This document shows, piece by piece, positions 53,708 through 62,620 of a DNA stretch of 64,000 nt; position 1 is the first letter of the stretch; the number at the start of each line of letters is the position of its first letter. The notes beneath the pieces were generated by a model that did not search any database, was not told the DNA's origin, and worked only from the letters and a program-made list of their open reading frames with translations. The position numbers were made by a program, and so were the translations under genes. The stretch covers positions 372,001 through 436,000 of the forward strand of contig NZ_JAPWHB010000002.1 in the NCBI RefSeq assembly GCF_027214025.1, given 5' to 3'. This DNA comes from Parahoeflea alexandrii (lineage in GTDB: Bacteria > Pseudomonadota > Alphaproteobacteria > Rhizobiales > Rhizobiaceae).

Positions 53708-54133
53708 ATGACCGTCAGCTTCACAACCGACCGCATGCTGCATTTCGGCGACTGCGACATTTCCGGCACCGCCTATTATCCATCCTACCTCAACCTGCTC
53801 AATGGCGTGAACGAGGAATTCTGGTCTGCGATCGGCTTTCCCTGGCACGAAATCATCTGGAAGGAACGCTGGGGTACGCCGACGGTGCACCTGAGCTGCG
53901 ATTTCTCCAAGCCGTCCTTTTTCGGCGACAAGCTGACATTCGAACTCACCGTCACCAAGGTCGGCCGGTCATCAATGACGGTGGAGCACACCGTGCTGTG
54001 CGGCGAGGAGAAGCGCTGGACCTCAAGGCAGGTGCTGGCGGCGAGCCATCTTGACGAGCACACATCCATGCCCTGGCCCGACGCCGTCCGCGCCAAGCTG
54101 CTCTCCTTCCTGCCAGCCGATCCCGCGGAATAA
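53708..54133 (+). CDS. Acyl-CoA thioesterase (4-hydroxybenzoyl-CoA thioesterase-like)
   Basis: This is a 141-residue hotdog-fold protein with the 4HBT motif MLHFGDCDISGTAYYPSYLNLLNGVNEEFW, where Asp is catalytic. GGGGGATC precedes the ATG at 53708. It converges on the tryptophan/anthranilate cluster and may hydrolyse an aromatic CoA ester such as 2-aminobenzoyl-CoA; that is inference from position. Confidence 0.82.
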   Translation: MTVSFTTDRMLHFGDCDISGTAYYPSYLNLLNGVNEEFWSAIGFPWHEIIWKERWGTPTVHLSCDFSKPSFFGDKLTFELTVTKVGRSSMTVEHTVLCGEEKRWTSRQVLAASHLDEHTSMPWPDAVRAKLLSFLPADPAE

Positions 54134-54141
54134 TCCGCGGG
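54122..54141. terminator. Hairpin over the thioesterase stop codon
   Basis: The perfect stem CCCGCGGA/TCCGCGGG with loop ATAA includes the stop codon and lies between convergent thioesterase and livM. There is no T run; it may act on both transcripts. Confidence 0.5.
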
Positions 54142-54156
54142 CCTCTGATGGCCCGT

Positions 54157-55101
54157 TCAGTCCGATCTGATCTTCGGTGATTTCTCCGGGATCAGCCCGG
54201 AGCGGAACTTCTGCAGCACGAACTGCAAGAGCAGCCCGACCAGCAGCATGCGGATATAGGACGACCGCGTGATCCATTCCGGCGGCAACCGACTGGTGAG
54301 GATCTCTGTCCCCGACCAGATGAACCAGATCGCCAGCGCGCCGACGATCGCGCCCTTGTTGTTGCCCGATCCGCCGGCCATCAGCATCACCCAGACCAGG
54401 AAGGTCACCAGCAGCGGTTCGGTCGCCGATGGCGACAGGAACTTGAAGTAATGCGCCGACAAGGCGCCGGCGAGGCCCATGATGGCGCAGCCGATGACGA
54501 AGGTCTGCAGCCGGAACCAGTCGACATCCTTGCCCGCCGCGCGCGCAGAATCCTCGTTGTCGCGGATCGCACGAAGTGTCCGCCCCCAGGGGCTGACATA
54601 GAGCCGCTGGCACAGGATGTAGACGGCAAGTACGCACAGCCACACCATCGCCAGGTAGAGAAGGTCGGCTTCCCTGCCCTGCACCAGATCGCCGAATGGA
54701 CGGGGGACGCCGGCAATACCGAGGCTGCCATTGGTGAGCCAGGACTCGTTGACAATCACCAGCCGCAGGATCTCGGCAATGCCGACCGAGGCCATCGCCA
54801 GATAGTCGCTCTTCAGCCGCACGCAGATCTTGGCAACCACCCAGCCGGTCACCCCGGCGATGAGCATCGCAGCCGCGAGCCCGAACGGGATCGGCAGTTC
54901 GAAACCGCCCAGATGCTTGGAGGAGACGGCCGTGGTCACGATCGCCGAAGTATAGGCGCCGACCGCGAAGAACCCGGCGATGCCGGCATTGAACAGGCCG
55001 CCCATGCCCCATTGCACGTTGAGCGCAAGGCAGAGCACGGCGTAGATGCCGCCGGCGATCAGCACGCTGACCAGATAGAAGAACAGGCCGGTGAGTTCCA
55101 T
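54157..55101 (-). CDS. livM: Branched-chain-type ABC transporter permease LivM
   Basis: This is a 314-residue inner-membrane permease with eight or more helices. Typical LivM features are NVQWGMGGLFNAGIAGFFAVGAY, RLKSDYLAMASVGIAEILRL, and the cytoplasmic coupling loop SPWGRTLRAIRDNEDSARAAGKDV. Its ATG overlaps the LivH stop by one base (TAATG). It is the last gene of the Liv set. Given the neighbours, the transporter probably takes up tryptophan, kynurenine or anthranilate rather than leucine. Confidence 0.9.
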   Translation of the reverse strand: MELTGLFFYLVSVLIAGGIYAVLCLALNVQWGMGGLFNAGIAGFFAVGAYTSAIVTTAVSSKHLGGFELPIPFGLAAAMLIAGVTGWVVAKICVRLKSDYLAMASVGIAEILRLVIVNESWLTNGSLGIAGVPRPFGDLVQGREADLLYLAMVWLCVLAVYILCQRLYVSPWGRTLRAIRDNEDSARAAGKDVDWFRLQTFVIGCAIMGLAGALSAHYFKFLSPSATEPLLVTFLVWVMLMAGGSGNNKGAIVGALAIWFIWSGTEILTSRLPPEWITRSSYIRMLLVGLLLQFVLQKFRSGLIPEKSPKIRSD

Positions 55102-55991
55102 TACAGAAGCCTCCCCTTGAACAGGCCTTGCGGCCGGAACAGCAGCAGCGCCACCATGATGAAGAAGGCCACGGCGGATTTGTAGGAGGGTGAAATCAGC
55201 GGCTCGTCGCTGAGCCAGGTAAAGGTCGCGGTTTCCTCGGCGATACCGATGATCAGCCCGCCGGCAATGGCGCCCATCGGCTTGCCGATACCGCCAAGCA
55301 CGGCTGCCGCGAACATCGCCAGCAGCAGGTTCCAGCCCAGGTTCGGATGCATCGAGGTATCCATCCCGGCAAAAACACCCGCAGTGGCCGCCATTGACGC
55401 GCCGATCACCCATGTCCAGCGGATAACGCGCTCGGTGTCGAGCCCCGCAACCGCTGCAAGTTCCGGCTCGTCGGAAACGGCCCGCATGGCGCGGCCGAGT
55501 TTCGAGCGGGTCAGGAAGAAGTGAAGCGCAATTGCGATGATCAGGGTGAGCACGATGACCTGCATGTGCAGCTCGGAAATCCGGAACGTGTCGAACAGCA
55601 CCACCGGCATGCGGACGCCCGAGGTGAACACCTGGTTGCCCGAACTCCAGAACAATTGCGCCAGCGAGCGGAAGATCAGCGCCACGCCGAAGGAGGCGAT
55701 CACCGTGTAGATGGTCGGCAGCCTTCTCAACGGCTTGTAGAAGAACTGGTCCACCGCCAACGCCGAGACAATCGCCAGCGCAATGCCGAACGGCAACAGC
55801 AGCAGCGGATGGATGGGAATGAACCAGACCGCCGTCAGCACGCCATAGCCGCCGATGGTCATCAGGTCGCCATGGGCGAAATGCGCGAAACGCAGGATGC
55901 CGAAGATCATCGAAATGCCGACCGCGCCCAGCGCATAGACGCTGCCGATAGTCAGTCCCGGAACCAGATAGAGGTTGATGAAGTCGATCAC
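55101..55991 (-). CDS. livH: Branched-chain-type ABC transporter permease LivH
   Basis: This is a 296-residue permease with GSVYALGAVGISMIFGILRFAHFAHGDLMTIGGY, the LivH start, and the coupling loop SKLGRAMRAVSDEPELAAVAGLD. It overlaps LivF by four bases upstream and LivM by one base downstream. It forms the membrane pore with LivM. Confidence 0.92.
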   Translation of the reverse strand: MIDFINLYLVPGLTIGSVYALGAVGISMIFGILRFAHFAHGDLMTIGGYGVLTAVWFIPIHPLLLLPFGIALAIVSALAVDQFFYKPLRRLPTIYTVIASFGVALIFRSLAQLFWSSGNQVFTSGVRMPVVLFDTFRISELHMQVIVLTLIIAIALHFFLTRSKLGRAMRAVSDEPELAAVAGLDTERVIRWTWVIGASMAATAGVFAGMDTSMHPNLGWNLLLAMFAAAVLGGIGKPMGAIAGGLIIGIAEETATFTWLSDEPLISPSYKSAVAFFIMVALLLFRPQGLFKGRLL

Positions 55992-56707
55992 GCTGCTGCA
56001 CCTCCGAGGAAGGAGCGGCGCACCGCATCGTCATTGAGCAGCGCCTCCCCCGTTCCCGATATGAAATTCTTGCCGCTGACCAGAACATGGCCGTTGTCGG
56101 CGATCCTGAGCGCCTGTTTGGCGTTCTGCTCGACCATCAGAATGGTCACGCCACGCTTGCGGACGTCGAGCAGCAGGTCGAAGATGATCTCGAGATAGGC
56201 CGGCGACAGCCCCGCGGTCGGCTCATCGAGCAGCAACAGCTTCGGCTCGCTCATCAGTGCCCGGCCCATCGCCACCATCTGCCGCTGGCCGCCCGAAAGT
56301 TCGCCGGCGGCCTGGCCGAGCTTGCCCTTGAGATCGGGAAACAGCGACAGCACGTTCTCGCGCACCTTTTCCTTGTCTTTCGGCGGAGCCGCATATGTGC
56401 CGACATCGAGGTTCTCGTCGACGGTGAGCGTCGGGAATACGTTGCGGCTCTGCGGCACCATGGAAATGCCCAAGGGCACCAGTTGCGCCGTCTTCAGGCC
56501 GGAAATCTCCTTTCCGGCGAAAGTGATCTCGCCCTCGGAACGCGCGGTCAGCGCGAAGATGGTCTTGAGCAGGGTCGACTTGCCCGCACCGTTCGGCCCG
56601 ATGATGACGGAGATTTCATGCTCGGCCACGTCGAGATTGACGCCCTCAATGATCGGCACGCCGCCATAGCCGGCAGTGAGCCCCTTGACCGACAGCAGCG
56701 CGCTCAT
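55988..56707 (-). CDS. livF: Branched-chain-type ABC transporter ATPase LivF
   Basis: This is a 239-residue ATPase with Walker A GPNGAGKST, signature LSGGQRQMVAMGRALM and Walker B LLLLDEPTAGLS. The short form and order identify LivF. ATG at 56707 overlaps the LivG stop by four bases. Confidence 0.92.
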   Translation of the reverse strand: MSALLSVKGLTAGYGGVPIIEGVNLDVAEHEISVIIGPNGAGKSTLLKTIFALTARSEGEITFAGKEISGLKTAQLVPLGISMVPQSRNVFPTLTVDENLDVGTYAAPPKDKEKVRENVLSLFPDLKGKLGQAAGELSGGQRQMVAMGRALMSEPKLLLLDEPTAGLSPAYLEIIFDLLLDVRKRGVTILMVEQNAKQALRIADNGHVLVSGKNFISGTGEALLNDDAVRRSFLGGAAA

Positions 56708-57477
56708 GACCGGGCCTCGTATTTTCCGCCGCCGAAATAGGCTTCGATGACGCGGGCATCCTGGCGAACGGCATCGACCGTGCCGCGCATCAGCAGGGTT
56801 CCCTGCGCCATCACGATGACCTCGTCGCACAGCTTGGAGACATAATCGAGATCGTGCTCGATCAGACAGAATGTCAGTCCCTGCTCCTTGTTCAGAAGCA
56901 GGATCTTGTCGGAGATCTTGGCCAGCAGCGTGCGGTTGATGCCGGCGCCGATCTCGTCGAGCAGGATGATCTTGGGCTTGCGCATCAGCGCCCGGCCAAG
57001 TTCCAGCAGTTTCTTCTGGCCACCCGACAGGTTGCCGGCCTTCTCGTCCTTGACCTGGTCGATCTCTAGAAACGCCACCATGTCGCGTGCGGCACGGTAG
57101 GTCGCCTCCTCTTCCGCGGCAAAGCGGCCACGGCGGAAGAGGACGTTGAAGACGTTCTCACCGATCGGCGTGGCGGCAGCCGCCATGAAATTCTCGATCA
57201 CGGTCAGCTGCGAGAACTCGTGCGGGATCTGGAAGGTGCGCGCCAGCCCGCGTTCGGCGCGCTGATGCGGCTTGAGCCCGGTGATGTCCTTGCCCTCAAG
57301 CAGGATACGGCCGCCCGCGAGCGAAACATGGCCGGCGATTGCATTGAACATCGTGGTCTTGCCGGCGCCGTTTGGCCCGATAAGACCGGTAATCCGCCCG
57401 GCCGGAATGTCGAAGCTGACGTCATCGACGACATTGGGGCCGCCGTAACTCACCTTCACGTGCTCAACTGATATCAT
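56704..57477 (-). CDS. livG: Branched-chain-type ABC transporter ATPase LivG
   Basis: This is a 257-residue ATPase with Walker A GPNGAGKTTM, FNAIAGH, signature LSGGQKKLLELGRALM and Walker B IILLDEIGAGIN. The Walker B Glu is present, but GAGIN for GVSLN-like is a small variation. It is the first ATPase gene, following livK at a distance of about 150 bases with a hairpin between. Confidence 0.92.
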   Translation of the reverse strand: MISVEHVKVSYGGPNVVDDVSFDIPAGRITGLIGPNGAGKTTMFNAIAGHVSLAGGRILLEGKDITGLKPHQRAERGLARTFQIPHEFSQLTVIENFMAAAATPIGENVFNVLFRRGRFAAEEEATYRAARDMVAFLEIDQVKDEKAGNLSGGQKKLLELGRALMRKPKIILLDEIGAGINRTLLAKISDKILLLNKEQGLTFCLIEHDLDYVSKLCDEVIVMAQGTLLMRGTVDAVRQDARVIEAYFGGGKYEARS

Positions 57478-57565
57478 TTGCGCCCCATGATGCGGTTTTG
57501 TTCAACCGCCGGCGATGCCTTTCCGAGCAGGCCTTTGCCCGACGGATGGCTCGCGCTTTGTTTAT

Positions 57566-57594
57566 GCCCCTCCCCGCTGGTCGCAGGGAGGGGC
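57566..57594. terminator. Hairpin between livK and livG
   Basis: The nine-pair perfect stem GCCCCTCCC/GGGAGGGGC lies in the livK-livG gap. Without a T run it is more likely an mRNA-stabilising or partial terminator hairpin that gives more binding protein than membrane components. Confidence 0.55.
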
Positions 57595-57600
57595 TGAATT

Positions 57601-57627
57601 TCAGGCCAGTTCAGGCCAGTTCAGGCA
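57601..57627. repeat. Ten-base tandem repeat beside livK stop
   Basis: TCAGGCCAGT is repeated twice in tandem, followed by a partial third copy, immediately downstream of the livK stop codon. Confidence 0.7.
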
Positions 57628-57630
57628 GGA

Positions 57631-58833
57631 TCACTCGACGATGGCGACCTGCTTGTAGACAGTGCCGTCAACCACGAACTTGCCGATATAGCCGGCCACG
57701 TCGCCGTTCTCATCGAAGTCGTAGCTGCCGCCGGCACCATCATAATCGATGTCCTTGCCTTCGGCGATCAGCGCCTTGGCCTTGGCCCATTCGCCCGGAC
57801 CGACCTTTTCGCCCGGAGCCGAGGCAACGGCGCGCAACGCTTCAGCCATCTTGGCACGGTCGGCGGAGCCAGCCTGCTCGACCGCGAGCAGCGCCAGGAA
57901 GGTGGCGTCATAGGTCTGGTCGACGAATGGCTTGTCGGCAGGCTCGTTGTAGGCTGCGGTGTAGAGTTCGTGCAGCTTGGCCTGGTTCGGGTTGTCGGCC
58001 GGCGAGGTAGGCGCCGAGAAGAACGAGGTCGCTAGCGCTTCCGCGCCGATATCGGCGATCAGCGCTTCGTCGCGCAGGCCATCGGTGCCGATGAACTTGG
58101 TGAACAAGCCGCCTTCGATCGCCTGCTTGACGATCTTGCCGCCGGAATCGCCGGCATAAGCGACCACCACCAGCGCGTCGCCACCGGCTTTCGACAGTGT
58201 CGCCAGTTCGGAGCGGTAGGAGTTTTTCTTTTCCTCGTGCTTGACTTCGGCCACCACTTCGCCGCCGAGCGCCTTGTAAGCTTCGACGAAGGTGCCGCCG
58301 ATACCGACGCCGTAGTCGTTGTTCACGAAAGTCACGGCCACCTTCTTGATGCCCTCGTCGAGCACCATCTTGGCCAGCACCTGGCCCTGGAAGTTGTCCG
58401 AGGGCACGATGCGGTAGAGAAGGTCGTTGTCCTTGATGTCGGTCATCGCAGGCGACGTCGCGGTTGGCGAAATCTGCACCACGCCGGCCGGAATGCCAGC
58501 GGCTTCGGCCGCAGCGATGGTGGTGCCCGACATCAGCGCGCCCATGATGATCGGCACGTTCTCGACGTTGATCAGCTTGCCGGCGGCGTCGACCGCGCCC
58601 TGCGACGAACCGGTGGTGTCGCCGTAGACCGGGACAGCCTGACCGTCGAGCAGGCCACCCTGTTCATTGACCTGCTGAACCGCCAGATTGGCCGCATTCT
58701 GCAATGGCGGAATGAAGCTTGCGATCGGGCCGGTGATGTCCATCAGCAGGCCGATCTTGGTGTCGGCGGCCAGCGCCGTCGCGCTGGACGCGAGCAGCGC
58801 CGCGACCGCCAGTGCATATGTTGTTTTTTTCAT
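57631..58833 (-). CDS. Branched-chain-type ABC transporter binding protein LivK-like
   Basis: This is a 400-residue periplasmic binding protein of the leucine-binding family with signal peptide MKKTTYALAVAALLASSATALAA. It has IGLLMDITGPIASFIPPLQNAANLAVQQVNEQGG and VPIIMGALMSGTTIAAAEAAG, where the Ser/Thr bind the alpha-amino and carboxyl groups. It sets the specificity of LivGFHM. Its position next to kynA suggests an aromatic amino acid or related ligand. Confidence 0.9.
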   Translation of the reverse strand: MKKTTYALAVAALLASSATALAADTKIGLLMDITGPIASFIPPLQNAANLAVQQVNEQGGLLDGQAVPVYGDTTGSSQGAVDAAGKLINVENVPIIMGALMSGTTIAAAEAAGIPAGVVQISPTATSPAMTDIKDNDLLYRIVPSDNFQGQVLAKMVLDEGIKKVAVTFVNNDYGVGIGGTFVEAYKALGGEVVAEVKHEEKKNSYRSELATLSKAGGDALVVVAYAGDSGGKIVKQAIEGGLFTKFIGTDGLRDEALIADIGAEALATSFFSAPTSPADNPNQAKLHELYTAAYNEPADKPFVDQTYDATFLALLAVEQAGSADRAKMAEALRAVASAPGEKVGPGEWAKAKALIAEGKDIDYDGAGGSYDFDENGDVAGYIGKFVVDGTVYKQVAIVE

Positions 58834-58901
58834 TGTTTTGCTCCCATTGAATTAGTGTGCCCTGTGCCACGTGAGCGTCTCGCGGGCCTTGATCAAAACG
58901 C

Positions 58902-60023
58902 TCAGATGTCTTCCGCAACCTTTGTTTCGAACGATCCGGGAAGCGAAACCTCCAGCAGTTGGAGATCGCCGCTGGGGTCACTGTAGCGCGTTGCCATCCG
59001 CGGTGGAATGACAAAAGCGTCGCCTTTTTCAAGACGATAAGGCTCCTTGCCCTCGCCTTCCAGCGTCATGCTTCCCGACATGACGAAATTGAACAGAATA
59101 TCACCCTCATGCCGGGTCCAGACCGGTGCATGTCCGCCTGAAGGACGCGCCACCATGACGGAGGCCACACCCTTGGTGTTCTCATTGATCGTCGTGTCGC
59201 GCGCTTCGAAACCGGGAATCCGGAACGGCTTGAAGACGCCGTCCCTGGCCAGGCTGTGGACGAAGCGCTGGCCGTCCCATTCCCGGTCCGGCCGTTCGTG
59301 CGGCGTCGGCAGCTCCATCGCGTGATCGATCTCGGTGACATGCTCTGCCGGCACCCCGATCTCGATGACCTCGATCCCGTCTGCCGCATGCAGCACCTTG
59401 TGGCGGATCTGCGGCGGCTGGATGAAGCAGTCGCCGGCGTGCAGCCGACGGGTTCCGCCCTGGTCTTCATAGAGCACATCCACCCAGCCATTGATGCAGA
59501 AGATCAGCTGGAAGCCGACCTTGTGAAAATGCACCATGTCGGGCACTGGTCCGTCCGGCACCCGGATATGCGAGGCGATCATCGCGCCGCCAAGCCGCGA
59601 GGGCACCAGGTCACGATACTCCATGCCGGCGCGGCCGATGATCCACGGCGCCTGGTCGGCCAGCCTGCGGACCACGAAGGCGTGCTCGGTGCGGGGCAAA
59701 ACCATCGGCGGATTGAGTTCGTCGATCTCGATGCGGGTGCCGTTCGGCGCCACCAGTTCGCGCCTGCCATCGGCGAAGCTGTCGGGATCCTCGGTCAGGA
59801 TGCGCAACGTCCCCGGCGCTTCCTTGGCCCCCTTCTCGATCCGGATCCTCAGACCATGCCCCGAGAGAACGGCAACTTCAGGGTTGTCCGCCGGATAGAT
59901 CATGTCGAGGCGCATCTTCAGCGTCTTGGTGTAGAACGGCAGGTCGTCCCTGAGTTCCGATGTCGGCAACCTGATTTCCGCGCGCGTGTCCAACCTGCTC
60001 TCCCCTTCCAGCCAAACTGTCAT
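58902..60023 (-). CDS. Bicupin protein in the tryptophan/anthranilate cluster
   Basis: This is a 373-residue protein with two cupin-like barrels: the first around residues 145-235 (FHKVGFQLIFCINGWVDVLYEDQ) and the second around 285-365 (VWTRHEGDILFNFVMSGSMTLEGEG). A glyoxalase-like or partial vicinal-oxygen fold may occupy the N-terminus (LPFYTKTLKMRLDMIYPADNPEVAVLSGHGLRIRI). It could be a ring-cleaving or ligand-binding enzyme acting after anthranilate activation. I do not recognise a named enzyme. Its own promoter region at 60024-60135 contains palindromes. Confidence 0.75.
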   Translation of the reverse strand: MTVWLEGESRLDTRAEIRLPTSELRDDLPFYTKTLKMRLDMIYPADNPEVAVLSGHGLRIRIEKGAKEAPGTLRILTEDPDSFADGRRELVAPNGTRIEIDELNPPMVLPRTEHAFVVRRLADQAPWIIGRAGMEYRDLVPSRLGGAMIASHIRVPDGPVPDMVHFHKVGFQLIFCINGWVDVLYEDQGGTRRLHAGDCFIQPPQIRHKVLHAADGIEVIEIGVPAEHVTEIDHAMELPTPHERPDREWDGQRFVHSLARDGVFKPFRIPGFEARDTTINENTKGVASVMVARPSGGHAPVWTRHEGDILFNFVMSGSMTLEGEGKEPYRLEKGDAFVIPPRMATRYSDPSGDLQLLEVSLPGSFETKVAEDI

Positions 60024-60073
60024 GTCCGTCCCGGTATAAAAGGCCGAATACCCGCACCAGACGGCAATCAGAG

Positions 60074-60109
60074 ACTATCGAACCGAATAGTTATTTCAAG
60101 GCTGAAATA
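60074..60109. promoter_or_regulatory. Two adjacent palindromes upstream of the bicupin gene
   Basis: TATTTCA-AGGC-TGAAATA-type symmetry (60092-60109) lies next to a weaker ACTAT-N8-ATAGT repeat (60074-60091). They sit in the only gap of the cluster, before the bicupin and transporter genes. They are likely operators for a regulator outside the window. Confidence 0.45.
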
Positions 60110-60135
60110 TCTGACCCGGCGGACCGGAACAGCCT

Positions 60136-60978
60136 CTACAATTCGGTGCGCACGCGCCAGAGTTCGGGGAAAAGCTCCACATCGAGCATTCGCTTGAGAT
60201 AGCTCGTGCCACCGGTGCCGCCGGTGCCTCGCTTGAGTCCGATCACCCGCTCCACCGTCGTGACATGGTTGAAGCGCCAGCGCCGGAAATAGTCCTCCAG
60301 ATCCACCAGCTTCTCGGCAACCTCGTAGAGCGCCCAGTGCTCTTCGGGCGCCTCGTAGATCACCTTCCAGCCTTCGGTTACGCCGTCATGCAGCGCGTGG
60401 GTCTGCCGCACGTCGCGGGACAGAACTTCCTCGGGCATGGCGATGCCGCGCCGTGCCGCGAGCCGGATCGCCTCGTCGTAGAGGCTCGGCTCGCTCAGTT
60501 CCGTCTCGAGCTTCGCATGGACCCCTGGCACATGCGCATGCGGCCGCATCATCGCATGATTGCGGTTGCCGAGCGCGAACTCGATCATCCGGTACTGGTA
60601 GGACTGGAAACCGGAAGACTGTCCCAGCTTGCGGCGGAAATGGGTGTAGTCGCTCGGCGTCATCGTCCGGAGCACGTCCCAGGCCGAATTGAGCTGTTCG
60701 AAGATCCGCGATACCCGCGCCAGCGTCTTCATTGCCGGCTGCAGCTGGTCCGCCCGGATCGCTGCCCGCGCCGCAACAATCTCGTGGATCGCAAGCCGCA
60801 TCCACAATTCCGAGGTTTGGTGCTGGACGATGAACAGCATCTCGTCATGCGCATCGGTCCGCGGCTTCTGCGCCGAGAGAACCTGGTCCAGGCACAGGTA
60901 GTCGCCATAGGACATACGGCCGTCGAAATTCATCTCCGCGCCTTCGGCGGAAGGATCGTAGTCGCGGGGCTCACTCAT
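60136..60978 (-). CDS. kynA: Tryptophan 2,3-dioxygenase
   Basis: This heme enzyme opens the indole ring of L-tryptophan to N-formylkynurenine. The 280-residue protein has [54 protein letters not shown] and the heme ligand region [17 protein letters not shown]. Its start overlaps the kynureninase stop by four bases. The formamidase (kynB) that should come next is not in the window. Confidence 0.95.
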   Translation of the reverse strand: MSEPRDYDPSAEGAEMNFDGRMSYGDYLCLDQVLSAQKPRTDAHDEMLFIVQHQTSELWMRLAIHEIVAARAAIRADQLQPAMKTLARVSRIFEQLNSAWDVLRTMTPSDYTHFRRKLGQSSGFQSYQYRMIEFALGNRNHAMMRPHAHVPGVHAKLETELSEPSLYDEAIRLAARRGIAMPEEVLSRDVRQTHALHDGVTEGWKVIYEAPEEHWALYEVAEKLVDLEDYFRRWRFNHVTTVERVIGLKRGTGGTGGTSYLKRMLDVELFPELWRVRTEL

Positions 60979-62168
60979 GTGACGGCTTTCCGCTGCTTGA
61001 ATTCAGGGCGGTCCCATTCGCCGCTGGCGATGATGTCGCAAAGCACCGCAGCCGCGTGGCTCACGTCTCCGGCCGTGTTGTAGAGCGGGCAGAAACCGAA
61101 CCGCATGATGTCGGGCGCCCGGAAGTCGCCGATGATGCCGCGCGCGATCAGCGCCTGCATCGCCGCATAACCCTCGTGAAAGCGGAACGAGACCTGGCTT
61201 CCCCGTGCCTGCGGGTCGCGCGGGCTGGCAAGCGCCACATCCTTGCAGCCGGCCTCGACCTCCGCAATGAACTGCTCTGAAAGTTTGATCGAGCGGGCGC
61301 GGATGTCTGCCATGTCGACGCCGTCAAAGGCATCGAGCGCCGCGTCGAGCACTGCCATTTGGATCACCGGCGGGGTGCCGACCCGCATCCGGCTGATGCC
61401 CTCGCCCGGGCGATAGTCGAGGTCGAAGGCAAACGGCGCCTGGTGCCCGAGCCAGCCCGACAGCGCCGGACGCACCTGGTCGATCAGGTCGGGACGGACA
61501 TGGATGAAGCCGGGTGCACCGGGACCGCCATTGAGATATTTATAGGTGCAGCCGACCGCGATATCGGCATTGCAGCCGGTGAGATCGACCGGCAGCGCGC
61601 CGGCGGAATGGGCCAGATCCCAGATCATGATGGCGCCCGCGGCATGTGCCTTGTCGGTGATCGCCTTCATGTCGTGCACCCGCCCGGTGCGGTAGTCGAC
61701 ATGGGTCAGCATGACCGCCGCCACCTCCTCGGTGATGTTGTCGGCCACCGCTTCCGGATCGACGACCTTGAGCTCGTGACCCTGTTTCAGGCTCTTGAGC
61801 AGTCCGTCGGCCATGTAGAGGTCGGACGGGAAGTTGCCGTTGTCGGACAGCACGATCTTGCGGCCCGGGCGCATTTCCACCGCCGAGGCCACCGCCTGGT
61901 AGACCTTGATCGACAGCGTGTCGCCGACAACCGTGCTGCCAGCCGGCGCGCCGATCAACCGGCCGATCCTGTCGCCCAGACGCCCGGGCAGATCCATCCA
62001 CCTTGCCTTGTTCCAGCCGGTGATCAGCATTGGCCCCCATTCCTCGGCCATCGTCGCGCGGGCGCGCGCGACCGCCGACTTCGGCAAGGGGCCGAGCGAA
62101 TTGCCGTCGAGATAGGTGATCCCCTCCGGCAGGTCGAACAGATCCCGCCGCGTCTGGAAGCTGCTCAT
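60975..62168 (-). CDS. kynU: Kynureninase
   Basis: This PLP enzyme splits kynurenine to anthranilate and alanine. The 397-residue protein has [63 protein letters not shown] with the Schiff-base Lys, and [17 protein letters not shown]. It sits between RidA (four-base gap) and kynA (four-base overlap). Confidence 0.95.
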   Translation of the reverse strand: MSSFQTRRDLFDLPEGITYLDGNSLGPLPKSAVARARATMAEEWGPMLITGWNKARWMDLPGRLGDRIGRLIGAPAGSTVVGDTLSIKVYQAVASAVEMRPGRKIVLSDNGNFPSDLYMADGLLKSLKQGHELKVVDPEAVADNITEEVAAVMLTHVDYRTGRVHDMKAITDKAHAAGAIMIWDLAHSAGALPVDLTGCNADIAVGCTYKYLNGGPGAPGFIHVRPDLIDQVRPALSGWLGHQAPFAFDLDYRPGEGISRMRVGTPPVIQMAVLDAALDAFDGVDMADIRARSIKLSEQFIAEVEAGCKDVALASPRDPQARGSQVSFRFHEGYAAMQALIARGIIGDFRAPDIMRFGFCPLYNTAGDVSHAAAVLCDIIASGEWDRPEFKQRKAVT

Positions 62169-62172
62169 GGTC

Positions 62173-62583
62173 TCACCCGTCTTTCACCGATTTGCCGATT
62201 TCCGCCGTCGCTTCGATCTCGACCATCGCCGCGTCCTCGATCAGCCCGGCAACGACAATCACCGACATCGAAGGAAAATGCCGCCCCATGACCTTGCGAT
62301 AGGCCGCGCCAACGTCCTTCTGGCGGGCCATGTACTCTTTCTTGTCGGTGATGAACCAGGTCAGCCGCACGATGTCGGTGATTTCGCCGCCGGCCGCCCG
62401 CACGATCGCAACAATATTGGCCAGCGTCTGCTCGAGCTGGCCGACGAAATCGTGGTGCTCGAACACCTGGTCCTTGTTCCAGCCGATCTGGCCGCCGGTG
62501 TAAAGCCGGGTGCCGTCGACCAGCATGCCGTTCGCGTAGCCCTTGGGTATTTCCCAATCCGGCGGATTGATGGCTTCTATCAT
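62173..62583 (-). CDS. RidA-family (YjgF/UK114) protein
   Basis: This is a 136-residue protein with GMLVDGTRLYTGGQIGWNKDQVFEHHDFVGQLEQTLANIVAIVRAAGGEITDIVRLTWFI. RidA proteins hydrolyse reactive enamine/imine intermediates made by PLP enzymes. Position next to kynureninase suggests a clean-up or pathway-specific deaminase role. The usual catalytic Arg may be replaced in this subgroup; this was not resolved. Confidence 0.88.
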   Translation of the reverse strand: MIEAINPPDWEIPKGYANGMLVDGTRLYTGGQIGWNKDQVFEHHDFVGQLEQTLANIVAIVRAAGGEITDIVRLTWFITDKKEYMARQKDVGAAYRKVMGRHFPSMSVIVVAGLIEDAAMVEIEATAEIGKSVKDG

Positions 62584-62620
62584 GATGCAAGTCCTCGTTT
62601 ATGTCTTGGGAAAGCCAGGC

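Noticed and set aside
54023-56088. Frames of 329 and 643 residues in the livM/livH region
   Set aside because: The 643-residue frame begins out of frame inside livH and only its end is the true livM; the 329-residue frame is a shadow.
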